From NCBI GenBank assembly GCA_903934795.1, contig CAIZPE010000287.1, positions 1-45,536 on the forward strand: DNA of 45,536 bases, given 5' to 3'. Position 1 is the first letter of the stretch. The number at the start of each line of letters is the position of its first letter. Positions 11,002 through 19,451 of the stretch are shown in pieces. The notes below the pieces were generated by a model, which saw only the letters and a program-made list of their open reading frames with translations, was not told the origin of the DNA and ran no database searches. The DNA is from an uncultured bacterium (GTDB lineage Bacteria > Pseudomonadota > Gammaproteobacteria > Burkholderiales > Burkholderiaceae_E). A program made the translations under genes and the position numbers.

Positions 11002-11883
11002 ATGTCCCGGCCCGCGCTGTCCACCGTCACCGAGCTGCTCAAGCCCATCACCTGGTTTCCGCCGATGTGGGCGTTCGCCTGCGGGGTGGTGGCCTCGGGT
11101 GTGTCGCCGGTGGAGCGCTGGCCGATGGTGCTGGTGGGCGTGCTGCTGGCCGGGCCGCTGGTCTGCGCCACCAGCCAGGCCGTCAATGACTGGTTCGACC
11201 GCCATGTCGATGCCATCAACGAGCCGCATCGGCCCATCCCCTCGGGCCGGATGCCCGGGCGCTGGGGCCTGTACATCGCCATCGGCTGGAGCGTGCTGTC
11301 GCTGCTGGTGGCCAGCGCGCTCGGCCCCTGGGGCTTCGGGGCGGCGCTGGTCGGCCTCGTCCTGGCCTGGGCGTACAGCGCGCCGCCCATCCGCCTGAAG
11401 CTGAACGGCTGGCTGGGCAATGCCGCCTGCGGCCTGTGCTACGAGGGCCTGGCCTGGGTCACCGGCGCGGCGGTGATGGCCGGCGGCACCATCCCCGATG
11501 CCCGTTCGCTCGGCCTGGCTGCGCTCTACAGCCTGGGCGCGCACGGCATCATGACCCTGAACGATTTCAAGTCGGTGGAAGGCGACCGGCGCATGGGCGT
11601 GGGCTCGCTGCCGGTGCGCCTGGGCATCGACCGCGCCGCGCGCGTCGCCTGCTGGACCATGGCCCTGCCGCAGGTCGCGGTGATCGGTCTGCTGCTGTCC
11701 TGGGAACGGCCGGCGCATGCCGCCGGTGTGGCCGCGCTGCTGGTCGCCCAGGCGGCACTCATGCGCTGGTTCGTCGCCTCGCCCAGCCGGCGCGCCCTGC
11801 CCTACAGCGGCTTCGGCGTACCGCTGTTCGTCGCCGGGATGATGGTCAGCGCCTTCGCGCTGCGCTCCCTCGGAGGAAACTGA
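11002..11883 (+). CDS. bchG: Bacteriochlorophyll synthase (bacteriochlorophyllide geranylgeranyltransferase) BchG
   Basis: BchG is a UbiA-superfamily membrane prenyltransferase. It esterifies bacteriochlorophyllide a with geranylgeranyl diphosphate. The product is 293 residues with about eight hydrophobic helices. The first Asp-rich motif NDWFDRHVDAINEPHRPIPS (about 72-91) and the second, NDFKSVEGDRRMGVGSLP (about 189-206), are both intact. A possible PpsR site lies just upstream. The gene is followed after one base by a PucC-family gene and then bchP, the conserved bchG-orf428-bchP order of purple bacteria. Confidence 0.95.
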   Translation: MSRPALSTVTELLKPITWFPPMWAFACGVVASGVSPVERWPMVLVGVLLAGPLVCATSQAVNDWFDRHVDAINEPHRPIPSGRMPGRWGLYIAIGWSVLSLLVASALGPWGFGAALVGLVLAWAYSAPPIRLKLNGWLGNAACGLCYEGLAWVTGAAVMAGGTIPDARSLGLAALYSLGAHGIMTLNDFKSVEGDRRMGVGSLPVRLGIDRAARVACWTMALPQVAVIGLLLSWERPAHAAGVAALLVAQAALMRWFVASPSRRALPYSGFGVPLFVAGMMVSAFALRSLGGN

Positions 11884-11884
11884 C

Positions 11885-13252
11885 ATGAGCGGTGCGCCTT
11901 TCGGCTGGTGGGCCATCGTCCGCCTGGGCCTGGTCCAGATGTCGCTGGGCGCGATCGTCGTGCTCACCACCTCCACGCTCAACCGCGTCATGGTGGTCGA
12001 GCTCGCGCTGCCGGCCCTGCTGCCCGGGCTGCTGGTGGGCGTGCACTACGCCATGCAGGGGCTGCGGCCGCGCATGGGCTTCGGCTCCGATGTCGGCGGC
12101 CGGCGCACGCCCTGGATCGCCGGCGGCATGGCGGTGCTGGCGCTGGGTGGTGTGGCCGCGGCCGGCGCCACCGCACTGATGGCTACCGAGCCGGTGGCCG
12201 GCACGCTGGCCGCAGTGCTGGCCTTCGCCACCATCGGCGTGGGCGTGAGCGCGGCCGGCACCTCGCTGCTGGTGCTGCTCGCCAAGCGCGTGCCCGAGCC
12301 GCGGCGGGCGGCCGCGGCCACCATCGTCTGGCTGATGATGATCATGGGCTTTGCGGTCACGGCCGGCGTGGCCGGCCGGCTGCTCGACCCCTACTCGCCG
12401 CAACGGCTGATCGCGGTCACCAGCGTGGTCGCGCTGTGTGCGGTGCTGCTCACGCTGGCCGCGCTCTTTCGCCTGGAAGGCCGGGCTGCGCCCGGTGCCG
12501 AGCCCGGCCAGCCGCGGCCACGCTTTCGCGAGGCGCTGGCCGAGGTCTGGGCCGAACCCCAGGCGCGCCGCTTCACGGTCTTCGTGTTCGTGTCGATGCT
12601 CGCCTACAGCGCCCAGGACCTCATCCTCGAGCCCTTCGCGGGCGCAGTGTTCGGCTACTCGCCGGGCGAGTCCACCCAGCTCGCTGGTCTGCAGCACGGC
12701 GGTGCCTTCGCCGGCATGCTGCTCGCGGCCTTCGCCGGCAGCCGGCTGGCCGGGCGGCAGCTCGGCACGCTGCGGGCCTGGACCATCGGCGGCTGCCTCG
12801 CCTCGGCGCTCACCCTGGTCGGGCTGGCCGGCGCCGGCCTGAGCGAAGGCGAGTGGCCGCTGCGCGCCAATGTCTTCGCGCTGGGCGTGGCCAACGGCGC
12901 CTTCGCCATCGCCGCCATCGCCTCGATGATGCGCCTGGCCGGCGAAGGCCACGCCCGCCGAGAGGGCGTGCGCATGGGCCTGTGGGGCGCAGCGCAGGCG
13001 CTGGCCTTCGGCATCGGCGGGCTGGCCGGTGCGGCCGCCAGCGACCTTGCCCGCTGGCTGATCAGCACCACCGGCTGGGCCTACGCCACGGTCTTCGCGC
13101 TGGAGGGGCTGCTGTTCGTGGCTTCTGCCGTGCTCGCCGCCCGCATCGGCCGTGCCGACAGCGGCGAATTCCGCATCGACCCGGCCGAGTCCGGCCGGCC
13201 CGCCGGCCCCCGGGTCGGCGAACTGCGGGTTGCCCCGCTTGAAAGGGGCTGA
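11885..13252 (+). CDS. PucC-family MFS-like protein of the bchG-bchP operon
   Basis: This is a 455-residue protein with about twelve membrane segments, of the PucC/LhaA/Bch2 branch of the major facilitator superfamily. The family block GLLVGVHYAMQGLRPRMGF with SDVGGRRTPWIAGGM (about 45-80) is diagnostic. Relatives help assemble light-harvesting complexes or handle bacteriochlorophyll. The ortholog between bchG and bchP was historically called the 44.5 kDa bacteriochlorophyll synthase subunit (ORF428), although enzymatic activity was never its clear role. A strong GGAGG lies ahead of the ATG, which is one base after the bchG stop. The exact substrate is unknown. Confidence 0.88.
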   Translation: MSGAPFGWWAIVRLGLVQMSLGAIVVLTTSTLNRVMVVELALPALLPGLLVGVHYAMQGLRPRMGFGSDVGGRRTPWIAGGMAVLALGGVAAAGATALMATEPVAGTLAAVLAFATIGVGVSAAGTSLLVLLAKRVPEPRRAAAATIVWLMMIMGFAVTAGVAGRLLDPYSPQRLIAVTSVVALCAVLLTLAALFRLEGRAAPGAEPGQPRPRFREALAEVWAEPQARRFTVFVFVSMLAYSAQDLILEPFAGAVFGYSPGESTQLAGLQHGGAFAGMLLAAFAGSRLAGRQLGTLRAWTIGGCLASALTLVGLAGAGLSEGEWPLRANVFALGVANGAFAIAAIASMMRLAGEGHARREGVRMGLWGAAQALAFGIGGLAGAAASDLARWLISTTGWAYATVFALEGLLFVASAVLAARIGRADSGEFRIDPAESGRPAGPRVGELRVAPLERG

Positions 13253-13253
13253 C

Positions 13254-14483
13254 ATGCCCGATACCGGACACGCGGCGCCCCCGGCCGACGAAACCTTCGA
13301 TGTGGTGGTGGTGGGCGGTGGCCCGGCCGGCGCCACCGCCGCGCAGGAGCTCGCCAGCAAGGGCCGCAAGGTGCTGCTGCTTGATCGCGCCGGGCGCATC
13401 AAGCCCTGCGGTGGGGCGATCCCGCCGCGGCTGATCCGCGACTACGCCATCCCCGACTCCCAGCTGGTGGCAAGGGCCACCTCGGCGCGCATGGTCTCGC
13501 CGCGCTCGGCCCATGTCGACATCCCGATCGAGAACGGCTTCGTGGGCATGGTCGATCGCGACCAGTTCGACGAGTGGCTGCGCCAGCGCGCCGCTGCCGC
13601 CGGCGCGGTGCGCCGCACGGGCCAGTTCGAGCGCATCGAGCGCGACCCAGACGGGGTGGCCGTGGTGCACTACCAGCACCGCGAGCGCCTGCGCCCCGGC
13701 GAGGGCGTGCCGGCGCGGGTGCGGGCCCGCACCATCATCGGCGCCGATGGCGCGAAGTCGGGCGTGGCGCGCCAGGCCGTGCCCGGCGCCGAGAACACCC
13801 GCTATGTGTTCGCGTATCACGAGATCATCGCCGCGCCGGCCCGGCCGCCGGCGGGCTACGACGGATCGCGCTGCGATGTCTGGTACCAGGGCTCGCTCTC
13901 GCCCGATTTCTACGGCTGGGTCTTCCCGCACGGCAACACCCTCTCGGTGGGCACCGGCAGCGCCGACAAGGGCTTCTCGCTGCGCAACGCGGTGGGGCGC
14001 CTGCGCGAGGCCGCCGGCCTGGCCGACGCACCCACCCTGCGCCGCGAGGGCGCGCCGCTGCCCATGAAGCCGCTGCGGCGCTGGGATAACGGCCGCGATG
14101 TCGTGCTCGCCGGCGATGCCGCGGGCGTGGTCGCGCCCGCCTCCGGCGAGGGCATCTACTACGCGATGGTCGGCGGCAGCCTGGCTGCCGACGCGATCGA
14201 CGAACTGCTGCGCACCGGCGACGCCCGCGCGCTGGCCGGCGCGCGCCGACGCTTCATGCGCGCCCACGGCAAGGTGTTCTGGGTGCTGGGCATCATGCAG
14301 CGCTTCTGGTACTCGAGCGACGCGCGACGCGAGCGCTTCGTGAGCATCTGCCGCGACAAGGACGTGCAGCAGCTCACCTTCGAGTCGTACATGAACAAGG
14401 AGCTGGTGCGCCGCAAGCCGATCGCCCATGTGCGCATCTTCCTGAAGGACATGGCCCACCTGCTCGGGCTGGCGCGGGTCTGA
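13254..14483 (+). CDS. bchP: Geranylgeranyl reductase BchP
   Basis: BchP is a flavoprotein that reduces the geranylgeranyl tail of bacteriochlorophyll stepwise to phytyl. The product is 409 residues from the ATG at 13254, which lies one base after the upstream stop and is preceded by AAAGGGG. Visible are the FAD-binding VVVVGGGPAGATAA near the N-terminus, RIKPCGGAIPPRL with the conserved Cys-Gly-Gly, YGWVFPHGNTLSVGTG in the middle, and VLAGDAAGVVAPASGEGIYY as the second flavin-binding motif. It terminates the bchG-PucC-bchP block and is followed after five bases by a small membrane-protein gene. Confidence 0.94.
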   Translation: MPDTGHAAPPADETFDVVVVGGGPAGATAAQELASKGRKVLLLDRAGRIKPCGGAIPPRLIRDYAIPDSQLVARATSARMVSPRSAHVDIPIENGFVGMVDRDQFDEWLRQRAAAAGAVRRTGQFERIERDPDGVAVVHYQHRERLRPGEGVPARVRARTIIGADGAKSGVARQAVPGAENTRYVFAYHEIIAAPARPPAGYDGSRCDVWYQGSLSPDFYGWVFPHGNTLSVGTGSADKGFSLRNAVGRLREAAGLADAPTLRREGAPLPMKPLRRWDNGRDVVLAGDAAGVVAPASGEGIYYAMVGGSLAADAIDELLRTGDARALAGARRRFMRAHGKVFWVLGIMQRFWYSSDARRERFVSICRDKDVQQLTFESYMNKELVRRKPIAHVRIFLKDMAHLLGLARV

Positions 14484-14488
14484 GCGGC

Positions 14489-14791
14489 ATGACCTCGCCC
14501 GCCGGGCCGGGCGGCCTGCTCGCCGCGGTGGGCATGCCCGATGTCCTGCTGCTGGTCGACGCGGTGATCGCCTTCACCCTGCTCGAGACCCTGCTGCTGC
14601 TGGCCTGGCGCCGATACAGCGGCCGCGGCATCGCCCCCCGGCCGCTGCTGAGCACCATGGCAAGCGGCCTCACGCTGATGGCCGCGCTGCGCGCGGTGGT
14701 GGCGGGCGCGCCCTGGCCCTGGCTGGTGGCCTGCCTGATGGCCGCCGGCGTGGCCCACGCGATCGACCTGCGGATCCGCTGGCGGGGCTGA
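14489..14791 (+). CDS. Small membrane protein of unknown function downstream of bchP
   Basis: A 100-residue ORF begins five bases after bchP with ATG and no strong Shine-Dalgarno sequence. It shows three hydrophobic segments: about residues 18-40 (VLLLVDAVIAFTLLETLLLL), 54-70 (LLSTMASGLTLMAALRAVV) and 75-90 (WPWLVACLMAAGVAHAIDL). Basic RR and R residues lie between the first two. I do not recognise a family. Its position at the end of the bch operon suggests co-expression with bchP and a role near the photosynthetic membrane, but that is inference. No cofactor motif is visible. The next 111 bases hold GC-rich inverted sequence and a possible -10 (TATGAT, 14885-14890) for the following gene. 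Confidence 0.7.
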   Translation: MTSPAGPGGLLAAVGMPDVLLLVDAVIAFTLLETLLLLAWRRYSGRGIAPRPLLSTMASGLTLMAALRAVVAGAPWPWLVACLMAAGVAHAIDLRIRWRG

Positions 14792-14902
14792 GCCGTGGCC
14801 GGGGCCCGGGCCCGCGCGGCCGACGCGGCAGGCCGCTCGACCGATACCGGAAACCGACCATGACCCGCCCTGATCCGCGGCCGGTATGATCCGGCCCTGC
14901 CC

Positions 14903-15985
14903 ATGAACCCCGACCCGTCCCGCACCACGGCCATCCCGGGTCCGCCCGATGCCGGACCGCGCCAGCCCTCGATGATGCGCAACGCGCTCTGGCTGACGGT
15001 ACGCCGCATCACGGTGCTCGCCGCGGCCACCGACGCGGTTTTCTTCCTGCTTTTCTGGGCGATCGGCTCGTCGCTGCTGCAGTGGGTGAATGTGGCCAGC
15101 ATGGCGATCTACGGGCTGGCCTGGTGGCTCAGCCGGGACCGGTTGAATCGCGTCTCGATCGTGCTGATCTGGGTCGAGGTGCTCAGCCACGCGGCGCTCG
15201 GTTCGCTCATCCTCGGCTGGGGCAGCGGCTTCCACTACTTCCTGATGATGTTCATCCCGGCCATCGCGGTCAGCACCCGCCCGCGCCGGGCCGTGCCCGC
15301 GCTGGCCCTGCTGCTCGCCTTCTACCTCGGGCTGGAGCGGCTGTGCGTGCTGCTCGGACCGCTGCAGCCGGTGTCCCCGCTCAGCCTGGCCGTCGTGCAC
15401 GGCCTGAACCTGTCGATCGTGTTCGCCATGTTCACGGCGATCACCATCGCCTATGTGGGACTGGTTCGCGGCGCGGAGCGCCGGCTCGAGCACATGGCCA
15501 CCCGTGACCCGCTCACCCGTCTGTCCAACCGCCGGCACTTCTGGCTGCAGGCCGAACAGCGCGCCGCCCAGGGCTCGGCAGGCGGGCCGATGGCGCTGGT
15601 GCTGGTCGATGTCGACCATTTCAAGCAGATCAACGACACCCATGGCCACGCCGTGGGCGACGAGGTGCTCACCGGCATCGCCGAACGGCTGCGCGAGGCC
15701 TGCCGCGACCATGATGTGGTTGCGCGCTGGGGCGGCGAGGAGTTCCTGCTGCTGCTCACCCGCACCGATCTCGACGGCGGCCGACGCGCGGCCGAGCGCA
15801 TCCGCCAGTCGATCGCCACGCAGCCGCTGTCGGCTTCGCGGCCGGCGCTGCGGGTGACGGTGTCGGTGGGCGTGACCGAATCACTGGCCGCCGAGCCCCT
15901 CGGCGAGGGCATCGCCCGCGCCGACCGCGCGCTCTACCGCAGCAAGCAGGCCGGCCGCGACCAGGTCACGACCGAGCCGAGCTGA
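14903..15985 (+). CDS. Membrane-bound diguanylate cyclase (GGDEF)
   Basis: This enzyme makes cyclic di-GMP from two GTP. The product is 360 residues. Residues about 30-190 form five or six hydrophobic segments, an N-terminal membrane sensor of unassigned type. The GGDEF domain (about 200-360) begins with ATRDPLTRLSNRRHF. It has VLVDVDHFKQINDTHGHAVGD for metal/GTP binding and the active-site signature RWGGEEF. An RxxD inhibitory I-site (RDHD) lies five residues before the signature, so product feedback is expected. The catalytic motif is intact, so the enzyme is probably active. It converges on ptsI with a 20-base overlap of the two 3' ends. Confidence 0.92.
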   Translation: MNPDPSRTTAIPGPPDAGPRQPSMMRNALWLTVRRITVLAAATDAVFFLLFWAIGSSLLQWVNVASMAIYGLAWWLSRDRLNRVSIVLIWVEVLSHAALGSLILGWGSGFHYFLMMFIPAIAVSTRPRRAVPALALLLAFYLGLERLCVLLGPLQPVSPLSLAVVHGLNLSIVFAMFTAITIAYVGLVRGAERRLEHMATRDPLTRLSNRRHFWLQAEQRAAQGSAGGPMALVLVDVDHFKQINDTHGHAVGDEVLTGIAERLREACRDHDVVARWGGEEFLLLLTRTDLDGGRRAAERIRQSIATQPLSASRPALRVTVSVGVTESLAAEPLGEGIARADRALYRSKQAGRDQVTTEPS

Positions 15986-17705
15986 GTTCGGCCGGGGCGC
16001 TCTCGCGCAGGCGGCGGATCGCCGAGCTCACCCGGGTGGGGTCGTCGGAGCGCAGCAGACGCGCCACCCGCGGGGCCAGCCAGCGGGTGTCCGACTGCAG
16101 CACCTCGCGCTTGACCGGCAGCAGGCTGGCGGTGTGCATGGAGAACTGCTGCAGGCCCATGCCGAGCAGCAACCGGGTGGCATCGACCTCGCCGGCCATC
16201 TCGCCGCACACCGACACCGGCTTGCCGGCCCGCCGCGCCTCGCGGATGGTCATGGCGATCAGCCGCAGCACCGCCGGGTGGAAGGGATCGTAGAGCGGCG
16301 CCACGGTGTGGTCGGCACGATCGATCGCCAGCGTGTACTGGATGAGGTCGTTGGTGCCGATGGACAGGAAGTCCAGGCGGCTGAGGAACAGCCGCGCCGA
16401 GAGCGCCGCGGCGGGCACCTCGATCATGCCGCCCACCGGCACGCCCGCGCCGTCGTGCAGGCCACGCTCGCGCAGCTGCTCGCGGGCCTGCGCGATCATG
16501 GCCAGGGAATGATCGATCTCGTGACGGTGGGCCAGCATGGGAATCAGCAGCCGCACCGGCCCGTGCTCGGCCGCGCGCAGGATGGCCCGCAGCTGCGCGA
16601 GGAACATATCGGGCTCGGCCAGGCAGAAGCGGATGGCCCGTTGGCCCAGCGCCGGGTTGGGCGACAGACCGGCATTCGGCGGTTCGAGCGCCTTGTCGGC
16701 GCCGATGTCGAGCGTGCGGATGGTCACCGGCTTGCCGCGCATGGCCAGCACCGCGGCGCGGTAGGCCTCGTACTGCTCGTCTTCGGCGGGCAGGTCGCGC
16801 CGGTTCATGAACAGGAACTCGGAGCGGAACAGCCCGATGCCGTCGGCGCCGAGGTCGCGCGCCTGCTGCGCCTCCTCGGGCAGCTCGATGTTTGCATGCA
16901 GCTCGACGCGGGTGCCGTCACGGGTGTCACCCGGCACCGAGACCAGGCCGAGCAGCTTCTCGCGCTCGGCCAGGTCGGCGGCCTGCCGACGACGATACTC
17001 GGCCAGCAGCGGCTCGTCGGGGGCGACGATCACCACACCGGCCTCGCCGTCGAGCACCAGCCAGTCGTCGTCCTCGATGAGTTCGCTGGCGCTGCCCAGG
17101 CCGACCACCGCCGGCAGATTCATGCTGCGCGCCAGGATGGCGGTGTGCGAGGTGGTACCGCCGAGGTCGATGGCAAAGCCCAGCGCCGAGCGCAGCGCCA
17201 GCATGTCGCCGGGCGCGATGTCGGAGGCGACATAGATGGCCGGCTCGCCCATGCCGTGACGGCTGCGCATGCCGGCCAGCGCCTTGAGCGCGCGGTCGGT
17301 CACCTGCTGCACATCGCGCCCGCGCTCACGCAGATAGGGATCGTCGAAGCCGGCGAACTGCTCGGCGAGCTCATCGGCCTGATGCGAGAGCGCCCACTCG
17401 GCGTTCCAGCCCTGGGCCTGCACCAGGGCGAGCGCGGCCTCGGCGAGCGAGGGATCGTCGAGGATCATGGAGTGGACCTCGAGCAGCGCCCGCGCCTCGG
17501 GCGGGGCCTCGGGCGGCAGCTCGTCGGCGAGCGCGGCAAGGTCGGCCTTGACCTCGCCCAGGGCGCGCCGCAGACGGGCCTGCTCGGCGCCGCGCAGCTC
17601 CTCGGCGACCCGGTAGCGTGCGATGTCGAAGCGGCGCGACTCGAGCACGCGCGCACGGCCGATGACGATGCCGCCGCCGATGCCCGTGCCGCACAGCGTG
17701 AACAC
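15966..17705 (-). CDS. ptsI: Phosphoenolpyruvate-protein phosphotransferase (PTS Enzyme I)
   Basis: Enzyme I takes phosphate from PEP and passes it to HPr. The product is 579 residues, normal. The phosphorylated His is His187 in GGTTSHTAILARSMNLPAVV. The C-terminal PEP-binding TIM-barrel half contains LFRSEFLFMNR, SIGTNDLIQYTLAIDRAD and the catalytic Cys in PVSVCGEMAGE. It starts with GTG at 17705, directly abutting the ptsH stop. No sugar-specific IIBC genes are nearby; the set EIIA-HPr-EI in betaproteobacteria is mainly regulatory. The 3' end overlaps the convergent diguanylate cyclase gene by 20 bases. Confidence 0.96.
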   Translation of the reverse strand: MFTLCGTGIGGGIVIGRARVLESRRFDIARYRVAEELRGAEQARLRRALGEVKADLAALADELPPEAPPEARALLEVHSMILDDPSLAEAALALVQAQGWNAEWALSHQADELAEQFAGFDDPYLRERGRDVQQVTDRALKALAGMRSRHGMGEPAIYVASDIAPGDMLALRSALGFAIDLGGTTSHTAILARSMNLPAVVGLGSASELIEDDDWLVLDGEAGVVIVAPDEPLLAEYRRRQAADLAEREKLLGLVSVPGDTRDGTRVELHANIELPEEAQQARDLGADGIGLFRSEFLFMNRRDLPAEDEQYEAYRAAVLAMRGKPVTIRTLDIGADKALEPPNAGLSPNPALGQRAIRFCLAEPDMFLAQLRAILRAAEHGPVRLLIPMLAHRHEIDHSLAMIAQAREQLRERGLHDGAGVPVGGMIEVPAAALSARLFLSRLDFLSIGTNDLIQYTLAIDRADHTVAPLYDPFHPAVLRLIAMTIREARRAGKPVSVCGEMAGEVDATRLLLGMGLQQFSMHTASLLPVKREVLQSDTRWLAPRVARLLRSDDPTRVSSAIRRLRESAPAELSSARS

Positions 17706-17975
17706 TCAGACCTCCTCGCCGAATCCGTCGGCCACCAGCTGGGCCAGCGCGGCGGCGGCCGCGTCCTCGTCGGGCCCGCTGGCCTCGATGACCAGGGTGG
17801 TGCCCTTGGCCGCGGCCAGCATCATCACCCCCATGATGCTCTTGGCGTTGATGCGGCGTGCGCCCTTGGCCATCCAGACATCGGACTGGAAGCGGGTGGC
17901 AAGCTGCGCCACCTTGGCCGAGGGCCGGGCATGCAGCCCGAGCTTGTTGACCACCACCGCTTCAACGCTGCGCAT
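17706..17975 (-). CDS. ptsH: Phosphocarrier protein HPr
   Basis: HPr relays phosphate from Enzyme I to EIIA proteins. The product is 89 residues. The phospho-acceptor His15 is in NKLGLHARPSAKV. Ser46 in INAKSIMGVMMLAAAKG is the residue phosphorylated by HPr kinase in organisms that have it. The gene sits between the EIIA gene, which overlaps its start by 14 bases, and ptsI, which abuts its stop. The three genes are therefore tightly coupled. Confidence 0.96.
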   Translation of the reverse strand: MRSVEAVVVNKLGLHARPSAKVAQLATRFQSDVWMAKGARRINAKSIMGVMMLAAAKGTTLVIEASGPDEDAAAAALAQLVADGFGEEV

Positions 17976-18393
17976 CGGGGTCTCCGGGGACAGGGGCCGC
18001 GTGCGGCTCGCAGGGCACTTCGATGATCGCGCCCTTGGCGCTGTCGATCAGCATGGCGGCCAGGGTCTCGAGAGGCGAACGCCGGTTGCCCAGGGCCTTG
18101 AGCAGCATCGGCAGGTTCACCCCGGCGATCACCACCGAGCGGCCGGGATCGGCCAGGCCGCGCGCGATGCGCGAGGGGGTGGCGCCGAAGACATCGGTGA
18201 GCACCACCACGCCGCTGCCGTCATTGATGCGCGACATGAGGTCGCCGGCGGCGCGCACCGCCGCGGCCGGATCTTCATCGGGGATGACATCAAGGGCGGC
18301 GAGCTGCACCGGCAGGCGGCCGTAGATGTGGCGCGTGCAGTTGAGCAGCGCCGTGCCCAGGGGCTCATGGGAGACGATCAGGATGCCGATCAT
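17962..18393 (-). CDS. PTS EIIA component, mannose family
   Basis: The product is a 143-residue single-domain IIA protein of the mannose/fucose-type PTS family. It starts MIGILIVSHEPLGTALL, where His9 is the expected phosphorylation site. A typical GVVVLTDVFGATPSRIA loop follows at about 62-78, and VVIAGVNLPMLLKAL later. It overlaps ptsH by 14 bases and follows gshB after 32 bases. A solitary EIIA with HPr and EI, without membrane permease subunits, suggests a regulatory phosphorelay; that is inference from gene content. I give no gene symbol because naming differs among species. Confidence 0.9.
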   Translation of the reverse strand: MIGILIVSHEPLGTALLNCTRHIYGRLPVQLAALDVIPDEDPAAAVRAAGDLMSRINDGSGVVVLTDVFGATPSRIARGLADPGRSVVIAGVNLPMLLKALGNRRSPLETLAAMLIDSAKGAIIEVPCEPHAAPVPGDPDAQR

Positions 18394-18425
18394 GGCCGCA
18401 ATGATAAGAGACGGCGCCGCCGGCC

Positions 18426-19388
18426 TCAGCGCGGCCCGGCGGCGACCGCGCGCTCGAGCGCGTCGATGAACAGGCCGGCCACATCGAAACCGGTCTGGTC
18501 CATGATCTCGCGAAAGCAGGTGGGGCTGGTGACATTGACCTCGGTGAGGCTCTCGCCGATCACATCCAGGCCCACCAGCAGCAGCCCGCGGGCGGCCAGC
18601 ACCGGTGCCAGGGCCTCGCCGATACGGCGGTCGCTGGCCGACAGTTCGCGGGCCACGCCGGTGCCGCCGGCCGCAAGATTGCCGCGCGCCTCGCCCTGCT
18701 TCGGGATGCGCGCGAGGCACCAGGGCACCACCGTGCCGCCGATCAGCAGCACCCGCTTGTCGCCGTCGACGATCTGCGGCAGATAGCGCTGGGCCATGAC
18801 GGTGCGGGCGCCGAACTGGTTCATGGTCTCGATGATCACCGAGAGGTTCGGGTCATCGGCGCGGGCACGGAAGATCGAGGCACCGCCCATGCCGTCGAGC
18901 AGCTTGAACACCGCCTCGCCGTGCTCGGCCGCGAAGGCGCGCAGCCGTGCCGGGTCGCGGGTGACGATGGTGGGCGCAGTGAACTGCGCAAACTGCGCGA
19001 TGCTCAGCTTCTCGTTGTGGTCGCGCACCGATCGCGGGTCGTTGAACACCCGCGCGCCCTCACGCACCGCGTGCTCGAGCAGGTAGGTGGAGTAGATGTA
19101 CTCCATGTCGAAGGGCGGGTCCTTGCGCATCAGCACCGCGTCGAAGGCCTTCAGCGGCTGCTCGGTGTCGGCCTCCAGGCGATACCAGTCGGGCTGCGCA
19201 CCGGTGACATCGGTGAGGTGCAGGCGACGGATGCGCGCGACCACGCTGCCGCCCACCAGCGAGAGTTCGCCCTGCTCGCAGACATGGATCTCATGGCCGC
19301 GGGCCTGGGCCGCGACCATCATCGTGTAGGTGGAATCCTTGTAGGTCTTGAGCGTGTCGAGCGGGTCGAGGACGATGGCGATGCGCAC
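18426..19388 (-). CDS. gshB: Glutathione synthetase
   Basis: GshB is an ATP-grasp ligase joining gamma-glutamylcysteine and glycine to make glutathione. The product is 320 residues. It begins MRIAIVLDPLDTLKTYKDST and contains LMRKDPPFDMEYIYSTY (about 86-102), FKLLDGMGGASIFR with the ATP-binding glycine loop, and ESLTEVNVTSPTCFREI near the end, all typical of the bacterial enzyme. The start is GTG, with GGAG before it on the minus strand. It lies 63 bases downstream of gshA and upstream of the PTS genes, so one transcript probably makes both glutathione enzymes. Confidence 0.96.
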   Translation of the reverse strand: MRIAIVLDPLDTLKTYKDSTYTMMVAAQARGHEIHVCEQGELSLVGGSVVARIRRLHLTDVTGAQPDWYRLEADTEQPLKAFDAVLMRKDPPFDMEYIYSTYLLEHAVREGARVFNDPRSVRDHNEKLSIAQFAQFTAPTIVTRDPARLRAFAAEHGEAVFKLLDGMGGASIFRARADDPNLSVIIETMNQFGARTVMAQRYLPQIVDGDKRVLLIGGTVVPWCLARIPKQGEARGNLAAGGTGVARELSASDRRIGEALAPVLAARGLLLVGLDVIGESLTEVNVTSPTCFREIMDQTGFDVAGLFIDALERAVAAGPR

Positions 19389-19451
19389 GGGCGATCTCCG
19401 GAAGGCGGGGTGGCGCGGCAGGCGCGCCGCGCGGGTGGGGCGGAGGCCGGC

